In this document: positions 26,230 through 38,200 of the stretch, one piece after another
How the letters are laid out: each line of letters opens with the position of its first letter
Position numbering within the stretch: the stretch's first letter is position 1
From: Amaranthus tricolor
Taxonomy: Eukaryota; Streptophyta; Magnoliopsida; Caryophyllales; Amaranthaceae
Assembly (NCBI RefSeq): GCF_026212465.1
Contig: NC_080050.1
Location: forward strand, 962,501 to 1,026,500
Direction of reading: 5' to 3'
Length of the DNA: 64,000 nucleotides
Translations under genes and position numbers: made by a program
The notes under the pieces: generated by a model
Seen by the model: only the letters and a program-made list of their open reading frames with translations
Told to the model about the DNA's origin: nothing
Databases searched by the model: none

Positions 26230-26511
26230 TGTAGGAAAAATTTAGATGGTAAAATAGTGAATGGATTTATTTGGAGAGGAAGATGAGTGAATATGTAGAA
26301 TGAATATTGTTCATCATTGCACAAAAAATTGATTACATCAATGGGTATTTATAGTGCAAGTTTACTAAAATATCTTAGATATTTTTAATTTTTTAATTAC
26401 TTTTCTAGGATCTTCCATTATATTATCTTAGATATTTTTATTTTTTAATTCTTTAGTTTAGATATTTTTATATTTAATTAAAATCCTAGATTTTTCTAGA
26501 TTATTTTAACA
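26230..26511 (-). repeat. Copia element 1, 5' LTR
   Basis: The right LTR on the + map, upstream in element sense, so it holds the promoter. TG...CA ends; followed by the target duplication TCAAA at 26512-26516. Confidence 0.95.
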
Positions 26512-27000
26512 TCAAATAGTTCTAGTGAGAAGAGTTTGAAGATCGAATGTACAAAGTCATAACTTTGTTACCGACAACCGAACCATAAGAGCAAATATTA
26601 TTTATAATATCACATAAATAAATGCACATGATTCAATGATCTACAATATGAAAAAAGTTCAAATCTTTATTCATATTTCATGCAACTACTCCAATCTCAA
26701 GGTTGCGTAATTGTTGTTGATGTTCTTTCTCCGTCTTTTGAACAGCTTTAGCAGCAGCAGAGGCAGCTTTATCAAACCCCATCACTTTTAATTCATTCAA
26801 GAAACCATCAAGATGATTCATTGATTTTATATGGGCTATAAAGTGATCCAGGGAATGATCCTTTTATCACTTCTTCCTTGTACTCTTATTAGAGCATTAG
26901 TAATTATTGCTCCTTGAGCATATTACTTGCAAAATTTTGGAGTAACCTACAATTAAATATCAAATTCAAAGGTTTTAAATTAATAGAGATCACAATCTTG

Positions 27001-27200
27001 GTAAAGTATATAACATATACCGTAGATCCTCAATTATCAACTTAAATTTTTAGTTGAATTGGTTCCTGTATCAAAAGCCAATATGATGGAAATTGGAAGG
27101 TCATGGATTCAAATCACATTTATTCCTTAAATTCAAGTAGGATGATCGATATTCCGCACTGCATCTACAATTCTAGCTTAAAAGGACTCTCGTGTGCAGT
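27001..27200 (+). repeat. Degraded 'gttagagtatataatat' family repeat
   Basis: Contains 'gtaaagtatataacatat', 'cttaaatttttagttgaattg', 'gtatcaaaagcc', a box-B-like 'ggattcaaatcac' and 'gcatctacaattctagc', then 'ggactctcgtgtg'. The same ordered motifs occur near 27465-27560, 32060-32235, 32898-33100 and 47480-47890. The tRNA-like 'tatcag.agcc' and box-B-like text suggest a SINE-related origin. Confidence 0.5.
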
Positions 27201-27464
27201 GACAGATCCAATAAAAATAAGTAATATCAAAAAATTTTGAACTTTAAATTTGATGCAAATTGTGAGTCTGAGAGAAATATAATCGAGATACTTGGGTACT
27301 GTTAAACCTAAAATCAAACTTTTTAAAAGAAAAAACAACAAAAATATAGATAATGAGATTTGATCTTGAGTATTGCGGGTGGAAGACAAATTGTATTACC
27401 AACGGTACCAAATACCAATATGTTATACTATCAATCGAAAACATTGAACAATATTAGATTCTGC

Positions 27465-27560
27465 CCCTACTCGTGTGAGGAGGCATAGATTAAATTATAT
27501 AACATATTCTAGGCTTTAATTATAGCTTAATTTTTATTGAATTAGTTGTTTAACAATGGA
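27465..27560 (+). repeat. Second degraded 'gagtatataatat' repeat fragment
   Basis: 'ctcgtgtgaggagg', then 'aaattatataacatattc', then 'tagcttaatttttattgaa' follow the motif order of the family described at 27001. Fragment only. Confidence 0.4.
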
Positions 27561-28249
27561 GATATATTGATTACTTTCTAACCTTTGGATGGTGTGGACG
27601 TTGCAGCATTCCTAGCAGATCATGATACACTAACACCTGAAAAAAAAAAAAATTTATCATTTTACAAATTTTCAAATAAGACGGTTTCACAATAAGATCA
27701 TTTCTATTGAGTTACCTAACTTAATTACACTGATTTTCTTAATGTGATCACATATAACCTAGCTAATAGTATTACGCGAGGAAGAATAAATAATACTCCC
27801 TCTTCAAACAATATAATCTCATTTATGTAGAAATAAAAACTTTCATCAAGAAAGAAAGTGCAAATCTAATGGATACTCCGGGTAGACAGATGACAACTGC
27901 TAAAAAATTTTCAAAATCCAATAATACTGCAATAAAGAATAAAAAATAAACTTGGTTGAATTGGTTGTTTAGTCACCTTGTATACGCTCCTTGCCATTCA
28001 TAAAAGTTCGCATCGCACATAATTTTTTAGTTATTAGAGATATCATTTTTTTTTCTAGATCCGCCCTTGTAAGGTCATGTGCATTGCACAAAGAAAGAAG
28101 ATAATTTAGGTACTCCTTCCAAGTACATTGCACCGTTTAACTTAAAAAACTCTTACATATTCAAGTCAAAATAGTTTTTTCGGAGGGATAAAGTAAAAAG
28201 AGAAGATCCTAGTAAATAACAATTATCTGTGAAGTTAACAAATCACCCT

Positions 28250-29150
28250 TATATGGTAGGATTTAATAGGGACAAAATAGTTTCGGCTGTGAAGAGAACA
28301 ATCAACACTCTCAGCAAAGTTGAAGAGAATGTCTTATAGGGTTCAAAATGGTTATGAACAGTTGGGGAGGTTTGAGTTTCTTTTTCGGTCGTTTCACTTC
28401 GTATCCTACATAAGGTAGCAAACGAAGGCCGGAAAAGGGTCCTCCGGGGGTCCTCCTTCGATGATTAAGTAAGTAGGGATTATGAAAGAATTACTGATAA
28501 TGCTTTTAGGGTTTTTGAGCCATCTTTTTCTGGGAGAAGAATGCTTGGTATTCAGTGTAAAAAGTTATCCTCCTTTTGGTGATTCATGACATCGTATATT
28601 TATAGTAGTGGGTCTTAGGAGAGGTCTCCCCAAAATCCTAATGGCAGTTTAGGCTTTTACCTTAATAGAATCTTTCTTGGAACCAGTAGAAAGGGAAATA
28701 GAATATTCTGCAAGTCTACGTGGCGTTTGGTGGTTTGTTGATTCTTATACCATGGTCCCCCTCCTTGTCTTTTAGTACACCTATATGTGTATGGTACGAG
28801 GTAGTTGTGGTGTCTTTCCTATACAAGCATTGACAGTTTTTTTGCACATAACTGCAGTTGTCTCCTAACACGTCATCATTTTCATTGAAACCATCCTGCA
28901 AGTAGTTAGGTTCTTCATTCTCTGTCAGGGTCCTTTTGATATGACCATGCCGCTTCAAGAGCTTCTGTGAGTGCTGTGGTCCTGAAGCTTACTTGAGGAG
29001 TAAGTTTGGTCCTCTAGGGGGCTAAGTTGTCTTTCCCAGGGAGCTGGGACTTCTGAAGGGGTCCTGGTTGTTTCATCCTGCTTTTCGTTCATGGTGGTGA
29101 TTGGGGTTTCTCCTCTTTTAGGATCTTAGGACTAAGGGATTGTACTAGCG
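28250..29150 (-). mobile_element. Possible LTR insertion in KPHMT pseudogene intron 3
   Basis: A 0.9-kb block clearly GC-richer than its flanks. On - there is a TATA-like CTATAAATATA at about 28595-28605, with GC-rich text such as 'ggaccccc' on either side. It has no partner LTR, no protein domain and no clear ends, so a solo LTR is a guess. The 80-codon frame at 28716-28958 has no recognised family. Confidence 0.35.
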
Positions 29151-29328
29151 CATACAATTTTATTATTATTTTTTATGTTTTTTTTAGTTGATTGATTAGG
29201 AATTTTTAGAGTAAAAATATAGAAGAAACCTGTCCACTGCAGAAAGGTCCTGCTCCAATACCAATAGTAGGAATTTTTAACAAAGATGTGGCTGCTTCAA
29301 TCATTATATGTTGGTATTAACAATAAGT

Positions 29329-29477
29329 TGTAACAGGCTCAAATTTCTTAATCTTAATCTTCCGATTAATTATTCCAAAATTTTTTTTTCGAATTCCTAA
29401 TCCTTTGGTTACCTAATTCAAATCACCTTTAATTCCTATACCTTATTCTGATTTTGTAATTTCTTCCAAATATTAAA

Positions 29478-29562
<85 letters not shown>

Positions 29563-32057
29563 TTAAATTTCTTTATAAGCACTATTATTTTATTATTTTA
29601 TATTACGAAAAGTAAAATTTTAATATTATATTTATGGTTTTATTAAAACGTTACGTTTCAATTTCGTTTCCTTAAACTAACTTTACTACTTATCATTTTA
29701 ACCTTACAACTTTGATTTAATTATTTTACCTAAAAATCAACTATATTTTTGTTATTAACTTTATGTATAGTTTTAACCAAAATTTTCTAAGTAAACTATC
29801 ATATTTTCATTATCAAACCTTAATCATACTTTCCTATTAATCTAAAACATTTTACTAGTATAAACTAGAACAAAAATTTGATTAACCAAAATCCTTTCTA
29901 CATCAATCCATAATGTTCATCACTTACACAAGCTATCACTATTTCCTTACACAAGTTAACCTTCTTCTACACTCCAAACTCTTACACATCCACTTACACA
30001 CTTCAACTCTTACACATTCACTTACACACTCTAAATCACTTATACAAGTTAACCTTTTTTTATACTCCTAACACTCTTTTTCATACAATCTTATGAACTA
30101 AAAATTTGCCCAAAACCCATTATAAATACCCCTCCTTAGCCATGAGATCACGTGCACCCCCATCATCAAATCTTTATACCATTCTTTCTTATATCTTTAC
30201 TTCATTAACATCTTACTAACTTTATACCCTTTTTATTAGTTGAAGAATCAAATGAAGATGGAGCTTGATCTTATTACTTCTTAAGCCAATAATCATCAAC
30301 TTTTGAAAAGTCAAGTATTATCTTTTGGAGCTTGGATATCATTTTCTTTTAGTTCTTTTAGGTAATTGAAAATCTACTTCTTTTTTAAAACTTGGAGCCT
30401 TGAAGACTTTTTCTTTTGGAGCTTATTTCTTTAAATTCTTATTTTCCTATTATTTGGAGGAAAATGGTACACGTTTTTTTAACTCTCTCGTTATGTGATA
30501 TTTATTTATGGTTACTCGATAATATAAAAGCATGATCAACATGATTTTATTTTAATCATTTAAACTTTACATGGTAATATTAAAGTCATATCCAGTTTAG
30601 CGATATTTTCGTCAAAACAATAATACTTTTGGGACACTAAAAAAAAAGTCATATATATGAAAATTTTTGATTAATATGATAATATAGATATATATGAATT
30701 TTACTAGTTAAATAAACTTATGTCTTTAAAATGATTCCATATCATCTTGGTGTTTTGATAAATTTTTTTTATTTTGGACTCAAGTAATTATAAAGAATTA
30801 TTAATCGGTTTATCAGTAAAATAGTCAAACAAAATTATTAAAATGCTTAGCGTTGTTTTTCTTGAAAACTCATTTCATTTAGATTTTGGACCCTTAATAA
30901 CTTGTTGGATTATGTTTTTTATAGTTATGATAGATTCGTTTTACTATTTTACTGGTAATTTGATAAAATACGTTATTAAGTACTTAGAAATATTACTCTT
31001 GACTTTTATGATTATTTATGACATAATAATGACTTAGTTTAGCCTCAGGAATCTTAGTATAGCTACGAAAATTTGTTATTTAATTAATATTAATTTATTA
31101 GATACTAATAATTTGTTTCTATTAAAAGGTAGAATTGTCAAAATTTTGACTAGTGGAAGTTTAACTTATAAGAATGTAAACTATTTTGGTTTAGAGTCTT
31201 GTTTGATATTGCATGATATTGATTGTATGACTTTGATAGTAAGGTCACGTCGAACCATGGACCGACATGTAAAATCCCGGCGTCCGTGTTAGCTGGCACG
31301 TAAAATGCGGTGTCAGACAGGGAGTCCGAGAAAAACCCATCCTGTGAAGTCTCGAGCATAACAGTATTGAGAGGAGTGACGATTCCCACCACAGTTAGGG
31401 TTTAGGACTACGGTCCTCACCTAACCAGACCCTTACATATATCAGTTGTCATTATTGTTGTGATCTTGTGATGTGCTATGATGGTAAAGTTATGAGGCTT
31501 AATTGAACTTGATTAAATAAGCATTAAGGTTATTAAATATTTCGTAGCAGTAATGAACTTCTGCATGTATTCAGAATGTAACTTAATGGCTTAGTAAAGG
31601 TCAATAATGAGTAATAACCTTCTATATTGTGCTTGATGATTATTTTGTAAGCATGATTTAACTATTGCATCATAAGCTTGTTGAGAAAATTGTACTCGGC
31701 TTTATCGCTGACCGATTTAATCGGCTGTCATCCGTATTATGGATGACAGTATTTTGCAGAAAAATTTAGCTTAGGTTTCGATCCGGGCCGCAACTTTAAT
31801 TATTCTATCGAGGACTTAGCTGCATTGATTTTACTTGATGACTTTGATGACTATATTGTACTTATGTTTTTTTTTTTATCGTATTTAAGCAAACCTTATT
31901 TTATATTTTCTCAGTTGTAAGATTTTTTTTTTACTTATTTTTGAACGGTTTTAGTTTAAATGGTTTTTAGCAGTTCGGCGTTTTACACTTCCGCATTATT
32001 CATCTTAAGTATAATTATTAATGTTAATTATGTATCGAGAGTGCCGCTCCTACTACA
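29329..32057 (+). mobile_element. Probable long solo LTR (Ty3/gypsy-like) inside KPHMT pseudogene exon 3
   Basis: About 2.7 kb of non-KPHMT sequence begins near TGTAACAGGCTCAAATTTC and ends near 'gagtgccgctcctactaca'. A TATA-like 'ttataaatacccctcc' at about 30120, a T-rich downstream part and 'cttccgcattattcatctt' near the end resemble long chromovirus-type LTRs. No protein domain is present. Flanking five-base repeats do not match cleanly, so both the limits and the class are uncertain. Confidence 0.45.
29480..29561. repeat. (AT)n microsatellite
   Basis: An AT dinucleotide tract of about 80 bases, inside the LTR-like insertion. Confidence 0.95.
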
Positions 32058-32059
32058 AG

Positions 32060-32235
32060 TGCATCCTAATCTCACATGGTATTAGAACTTCAGAAGTAGC
32101 GTGGCAAGAGGTCACACGTTCAGATCCCACTCGCCCCTCATTTAAAAGGGATTATTTTATGCCATGCGTAAGGAGGACATGCGTTACATCTACAATTCTA
32201 ACCCAAAGGACTCTCATGTGAGGAATAGTCAATAT
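32060..32235 (+). repeat. tRNA-like repeat, 'gttagagtatataat' family
   Basis: 'acatggtattagaac', 'ggtcacacgttcagatccc' (box-B-like), 'gccctc' variant, 'acatctacaattctaaccc' and 'ggactctcatgtgagg' appear in the family order. Sits directly beside the LTR-like insertion and a Stowaway-like MITE. Confidence 0.5.
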
Positions 32236-32244
32236 TAGAATATA

Positions 32245-32501
32245 CTACCTCCAGTCCACTGAAAATGTCTTACTTACTTTTTCGCACTATCCAATGCACT
32301 TATTCAATGTTTAATATCTCTTACTATACACAACGAAATATTATAAAAAGTAGATATTAATAATCTTTGTATTGAGATGAATCAAACAAGATTTTACTTG
32401 ACTATGTTTTAATTTATAGGTTAAGAAAAAAATACAAATTAAGAGTATTAAGTAAATAGTGTTAAAAAGTAAATGAGATATTTTCAGTGGAATGGAGGGA
32501 G
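32245..32501. mobile_element. Stowaway-like MITE
   Basis: 257 bp with terminal inverted repeats of about 25 bp (left CTACCTCCAGTCCACTGAAA, right inverse CTCCCTCCATTCCACTGAAA) and TA on both sides (32243-32244 and 32502-32503). CTCCCTCCGT-type ends and a TA duplication are typical of Tc1/mariner-derived Stowaway elements. Confidence 0.8.
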
Positions 32502-32897
32502 TATAATATATCTTGCAGCCTTAACCATTAGGTTTAAATTTTGATTAAATTGGTACAAGAAAAGTACCTTGACAGCACTAGAAGTGTTTCTACCCTGAGC
32601 CTTAAACCCTCCAAGAACACTGATGGAATGTGGTGTTAATCCAACATGCCCCATCACTGCAATTCCAGCTCCCACGATTTCTTTTGCTGCTGCAATTCTC
32701 GAATGAGATGCTCCCTCTAATTTTAATGCATCAACTCCTCCCTCTTTCATTATTCTCATAGATGAATCAACTGCCTATTTATCATTTGTAGCCGTTAATT
32801 GCTGTTAGTTACATCACAAAGTTCAATTAATTAAAGAACATACGGTGAGGTTTGGGAGAGTTGGATATACAAAACTTCTCTTATTAATAATAAAACT

Positions 32898-33100
32898 GTT
32901 AGAGTATATAATATAGATCTTAGGGCGTTAATCATGAACTTAAATTTAACATAGTATCAGAAGCCAATGTGGAATATTCACTCATAAACTTATAACATTC
33001 TTGTGCTTCAACCATCAACTCTGATACCATGTCAAGAAATCAACTTAATTAAAAACTTTAGCTTATGGTTGACACACTAAGATATATTATATACTCTAAT
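32898..33100. mobile_element. Intact foldback element with 7-bp target duplication
   Basis: 203 bp. The left end GTTAGAGTATATAATATA and right end TATATTATATACTCTAAT are inverse of each other, and the inverse match continues through 'catgg/agtatcag' motifs, giving arms of about 70 bp or more. Both flanks carry TAAAACT (32891-32897 and 33101-33107). Located in intron 1 of the KPHMT pseudogene. No coding capacity. Confidence 0.75.
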
Positions 33101-33627
33101 TAAAACTAACAAAGATATTATTTATGACTAAATTGACAAATAAGTTATTTTCGATTGACCCTTAATAACAAACGTCATATTTGACTTCACATAGATAATA
33201 AAAAGTGCTTATAATTTAATTGGATGGTGACAATGTTGATAAGTAATTTTGATTCAACTAGAGCTTATTAGTATAAAGGTATTAAATAAAAAGCTAGCTG
33301 AAGAAGTTATACTTCCTCCTTTACATTATACTAACTTTTACACAATTCAATGTATAATTACTTTGATCATTTATATATTAAAATATACATATCTAAATTA
33401 TAAAAAGTTAATATCATGAAAGTATGCAATTAGACGATTCAAACAAAATCTCATTTAACTATTTTTTTTCACAAATTAACCGTAATATATAAAATAAACT
33501 TAAACAATAAATAATGTGAATACCATAAAGTAAAGTATTTCAGAATGGCGAAATTATATAGTCAAACTTAATTATTAGTTAAAAAATATGAAAATACCTG
33601 TTGAGGGGTGGTTTCATAGGACCCAAT

Positions 33628-35293
33628 TAGTACTTATAAATGGTGTGTACGGCATTGGCATTCTTGGGTTGATTATCTTATTTATAGACCGACATGATGA
33701 GAAGCAAAACAAAAATTGTCAATTTCTTTGAATGCTCGTGTAATTTTTAGATTTTATTAGTTGTTACAGGTTCTGTAGTAATTACTGTTTATCAACTGAT
33801 CTTATTTGGTATATATTTTTTCATGTATAATGTAAAACATAGTTAAATGACATTTTATTTGATTCGTCTTAATGCATATTTTCATAATATTAACTTTTTA
33901 GAATTTTCATTAAATATTAAAGTCGTTCATTGGATAGTGTGAAAAATAATAGTGCAGCAACTATTAAAAATCATACGAATAAATATACTACATAATTTCA
34001 GGGGTTATGGGTTATGTGCAATCTAACATGTTGAACATGCTCAAAACCTCCTCTATACATTTTACTCTTGAGCGGTTCTTTTTAATATGATATCTCAGAT
34101 TGGGTAAATTTCAATTCTTAGTATACATAAATATCTTGATAATTTGAATTTGATTTTTATAAGTGCCAGTTATTTTTGGTTGGATGGATTATACTTGATT
34201 TTGATTAATTTATCAATTTTAAATGGTTTTAGGCTTTCAGCAATAATACTCACATGTCTCATGGATAATATTGTGAGCTTGAAAGAAAAATAAGACAAAT
34301 ATATAAATAAGATGTAAATATTAGTTAAAAATATGAATACAATTGAAAAAATAAGAAAAGTAAAATTATACTTCTAGTAGTCGGAAACTCATAATGATTA
34401 ACCAAGCTAGTAGTGTTAAAACTTACAAATTTTAAACAATTCCTAAATTAGTAGATTAATAGGGACACCCCCTAAATTATCTAATGCAAATAGCTTCAAC
34501 AAACTCATAATATGAGCTAATACACACATGACACACCCAATAACTATGGAGAAACTTCAATAAGTATCATCGGATTGATTTCAGATTAAGTGTTTTAAAT
34601 TGGTTTAAAATCTGATCTTGTGTTCACATTAATTTTTATATAATTTTAAATTTAATTTAAAGTCAGGTAAAGTTAAATTCGATTAAAAAGTCGGATAAAT
34701 ATCAAGCACTTTTCTCCACAACCCATTGCACCATTTGCTTCCCTAAGTAAAAGCTCAACCACATTAATCATAGTTTTTTATTTAACTGTAATTTAAAACA
34801 AAGACTAATGCTAGACTATTCATTTTTTAGGATGTTTCGAGTTAGGATCATTTTATGTCGTCAATAAGTTAAATAAAGCAAATTAAGTTTGGTTACCGCA
34901 TCGATTAATCATTCTAGCTCGGATCAAATGCATATTATTTATGGATAATGTAATTAACACACTTCAAATCAACTTACAAAATATTTATACGCTCGAAAGA
35001 ATCGATTAAGTTAATTTAGTCAAATTTTAATGATCTTATTTATATTAATTTTTGTAATGTGGCTCATAGTCATGCTATATCTAGAAGGAATTAAAATAGT
35101 TATGAACATATGACTATATTACTAAGTTTTATTTTCACACTTAAACAAAAAATAATTTTTAATATAATATAATTTTTTTAGTTTACTTATTTTTTCTAGA
35201 AAAAAGAATATTACATGACCTTTTTGAAGGATTGAACAACCAAACCAAAAAGTTTCCATTTCATCAGGAAGAACGTGGTCAACACAAATACAT
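33628..35293. other. Spacer upstream of the prolyl aminopeptidase-like gene
   Basis: AT-rich, no gene. A single-ended Stowaway-like start ('cttcctcctttacatta', near 33310) lies just before, inside the pseudogene span. The last 100 bases hold the 5' leader of the next gene. Confidence 0.5.
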
Positions 35294-38200
35294 ATGGGTT
35301 CCATATTTAAAGCAACCCCATTGTTACTGCTGCTTCATCGTTCTTCTTCAACTGCTCCTATTTCTTTACTACATTCTCATCTCACTATTCTCTCTCCTCG
35401 CCGCCGACTTTCATCTCTCGCGTCCATGGCTGGTCAAAGCTCTACCGCCGTCGAAACTTCGGCGGAGCATAAAGTCGGTGACTGGTTCTCGGTACCGGAG
35501 CTTCGACTTCGAGGTCACTACTTCAACGTTCCTCTCGATTACAATAATTCATCCGGTCGTAAAATCACTGTCTTCGCTCGTGAAGTTGTCGCCGGTATTT
35601 TTTTCTCCTTTTCACTTTTTATTCTTTGATTGTGGTTTTATAGGTTTTGTATATTTTATTTTATTAAAGTAATTGCGATATAAATCTGTTTTTTTGATGA
35701 TTTTGTGAGATCATATGAATCTAGCTTTTGGTGGAAAGTAGCTTTCTAAAGATTCAGAAAAGTGTATAAGAAAAAGGAGTGGAGCCTTTTCTGTTTGCCT
35801 TTTGTAGAAACTTGTTTTGTTTTTTTATTGAGATGGATGAAATTTTGTTGTTCATTTTTCATTAAGGATAAAGGATTATTATAAGATGTTACATGAATCA
35901 TGAATTAGCATTATTGCATTTTGTTGTTGGATGGATAAAAGTTAAGTTATTTGTCAAGAATTAGGAATATGATTATATAGGACATGATTCATGAGTTAAC
36001 ATTATTGCAATTTGTTGTTGGATGGATAAGTTATCTTATAATCTAGAGTTGAGGAACATGATTATATAGGATATGATTCATGAGTTAACTTGTGTTGTTA
36101 CAACATCAACATTGCATTACCCTAATGTCATTTAGGCATCCATCTAAGGTGGACCTTACCTTTGTCAATGATAAAACTTTGTTAATAATAAAACTAACAA
36201 AGAGGTCGTTTCCGATTAACCTTGGTAGCAAATGCATATAATTTCACATAAATATGATGTGCATAGGATTTAATGACCTATTTTACTTTAATTCATTATC
36301 ATTTGAAATCAAAAAAATTTTAAATCTTTTGCTCCATCGAAATAATGGACAAAAACTTTATGTTGTTGAATGAACAAAATTTTGTTATTACTTATTTGTC
36401 TTTATAGAGGACTATGACATGAAACATGAGTTAAATATTGTTAGATTTTTCTCAAGTTAATTATTGGATCCACAATTCACGTTCACTATTGATAATAATA
36501 TCAATTTGTTTTGTGGAGTGGCCTTAATTATAGTTATATGTAGGGGGACTCACCAATAATTTGTGGAGTAGTGGTACGAATATAGATTTTATTGTATTAA
36601 TTTTTCCACTTAATACAATATTGGGAGTAAGTATTAATCATTAATTCATATAAGTTATCGGTAGGGCAATCACATGATGTAGCTAGATTGTTCAATCAAG
36701 GTGTTCCCAATCTTGAATCTTCGTGTTGGTGGGACTCACCAATAATTTTGGAGCAGTCTATTTCACCCATATAAATGATCCAAATTGAGAAATGAACCAA
36801 AAAATACCCTGGGTGTATGGTGCACCAGGAGGAAGATAGTGTCATTTTGACTTGCAACAGGATGAAGCATAAATAAATACGTTTTCTGGACTTGCCATAT
36901 TGGGTCAGATTGCTTTTCATATCGAGTCACATGATATATATGTAGAAGTTATAGATGTTACCTTGGTTTCTTTTTATTTCTATTATATGGTAACTTCTGA
37001 ATCCAATAAAGTTGATGTAATACTCTTCCTTTGTCCCACTAAATTTTCTCTGTTGGTAATTGGTGAGAAAACTAGGAAAAACGGGTAAATTGGCATTTTA
37101 TGGGGAAAGTTAGAGAAATATGTGGATGATATGAAAATGTAAGTTAAATGAATGGAGGAAAAAAGAATGTGAGTCATAGTTAAAAATAAAAATGAGGCAA
37201 ATTTAATAGAACAGAATAAAATAAGCAAAATTTGTAGGACATAAAGGAGTATATTGGAAATTGCATGTGGGATAGAGGGGGAAGCGGAAATGAAGAAGTG
37301 GAAAATAAAAATATGTAAATGAGTAAGTAGAGAAAAATGCTGGAACCAAATATAGGACATTTGGGGAATAATGAAAACTAATGTTTGTCAAAATGGAAAT
37401 AGTAGAAATATTGATACAAAAACTAATGGATGAAAACAAAAAGGCAGACAAACAAATAGAAGTTGCATTTAAAATATTTTAATGTCAATAAGCAACACTT
37501 GCATAAGAGTGTTTGTAGGTTTATATGTATACAACCTTATCATTGTAATTTGTATTAACAAATAGGCTGTTTTCGATTGACCTTTCGTTACGAATCATTT
37601 ACAACTTTATATATAGACAAACAGTGTACTAGATTTAATGAGTTATTTTGTATGTCTATTGGGGTGATAAAACTTGGATTGATAATACTTTGTCACCTTG
37701 AGAATAGGTGTTACACATTAGAGAAAGAGTGATAGATTAAGGTGAAAAGTGGAGAAAGAATGAAGGGTGACAATATTTTCATTTTTTGTACTAGACTAGA
37801 GAGAAAGGGGCGATGAAACACACCTTTTTTTCTCCCCAATAGAAAGAAATATGAGTGAAAATAAGAGCGATTCACTAGAAAAAAGAGTGGAAAATAGGGT
37901 GGAAAGATAATAAAAAGGTGGTGAAATCCACCTTTTTTCTCTCCATAAGAAGATACCCAGTTGACATGCTATAAAGTGTTGGCTCTGAAGAATGGACATA
38001 CAAACAAAAAGAAATTAAGTGTAAAATTCTTGTTGAATAATTTTCTAACAGAATATGCTTATATTAGCAAATCAGTCCGACATAATATGCAGTGGGCTTG
38101 ACTGAAGATGAACTATGATGTTTTTATGCATTCATCAGTCCTCTTAATAGAAGATGCCGGCATATGACATATACATGCCATTCATTCGCACAATTAGCTT

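Larger units (their letters stand above)
21790..26511 (-). mobile_element. Full-length Ty1/copia LTR retrotransposon, young but coding-defective
   Basis: A 4722-bp element inserted between the working KPHMT gene and its decayed paralogue. It has two 282-bp LTRs (21790-22071 and 26230-26511) with TG...CA ends, flanked by the five-base duplication TCAAA (21785-21789 and 26512-26516). The LTRs differ at one base (21873 t, 26313 a). On -, the primer-binding site follows the right-hand LTR and a polypurine tract precedes the left-hand one. The order gag, protease, integrase, reverse transcriptase, RNase H is the copia order. The reading frame is interrupted by two stops and two frameshifting deletions, so this copy cannot make its own polyprotein. 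Confidence 0.97.
26714..33627 (-). pseudogene. Decayed tandem copy of KPHMT
   Basis: Pieces of all five KPHMT exons occur in order on -. Exon 1: only the last 10 codons survive (33598-33627, ...GSYETTPQQ). Exon 2: 32568-32774, complete, 69 codons and same length as the working gene, about 80% identical in protein, keeping KLEG and GHVGLTP. Exon 3: only the last 22 codons (29230-29297, [13 protein letters not shown] present); the half with the catalytic Glu is missing. Exon 4: 27583-27636, complete, both splice sites intact. Exon 5: about 26714-26944, with TAA at 26923-26925 in place of Gln and several frameshifts. Most of exon 1 is absent and exon 3 is cut by a 2.7-kb LTR-like insertion, so no enzyme can be made. 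This was probably a second KPHMT gene from tandem duplication. Confidence 0.92.

Noticed and set aside
31150..31392. 80-codon minus-strand frame with normal-looking codon use
   Set aside because: Inside the long LTR-like block; no domain, no splice context.
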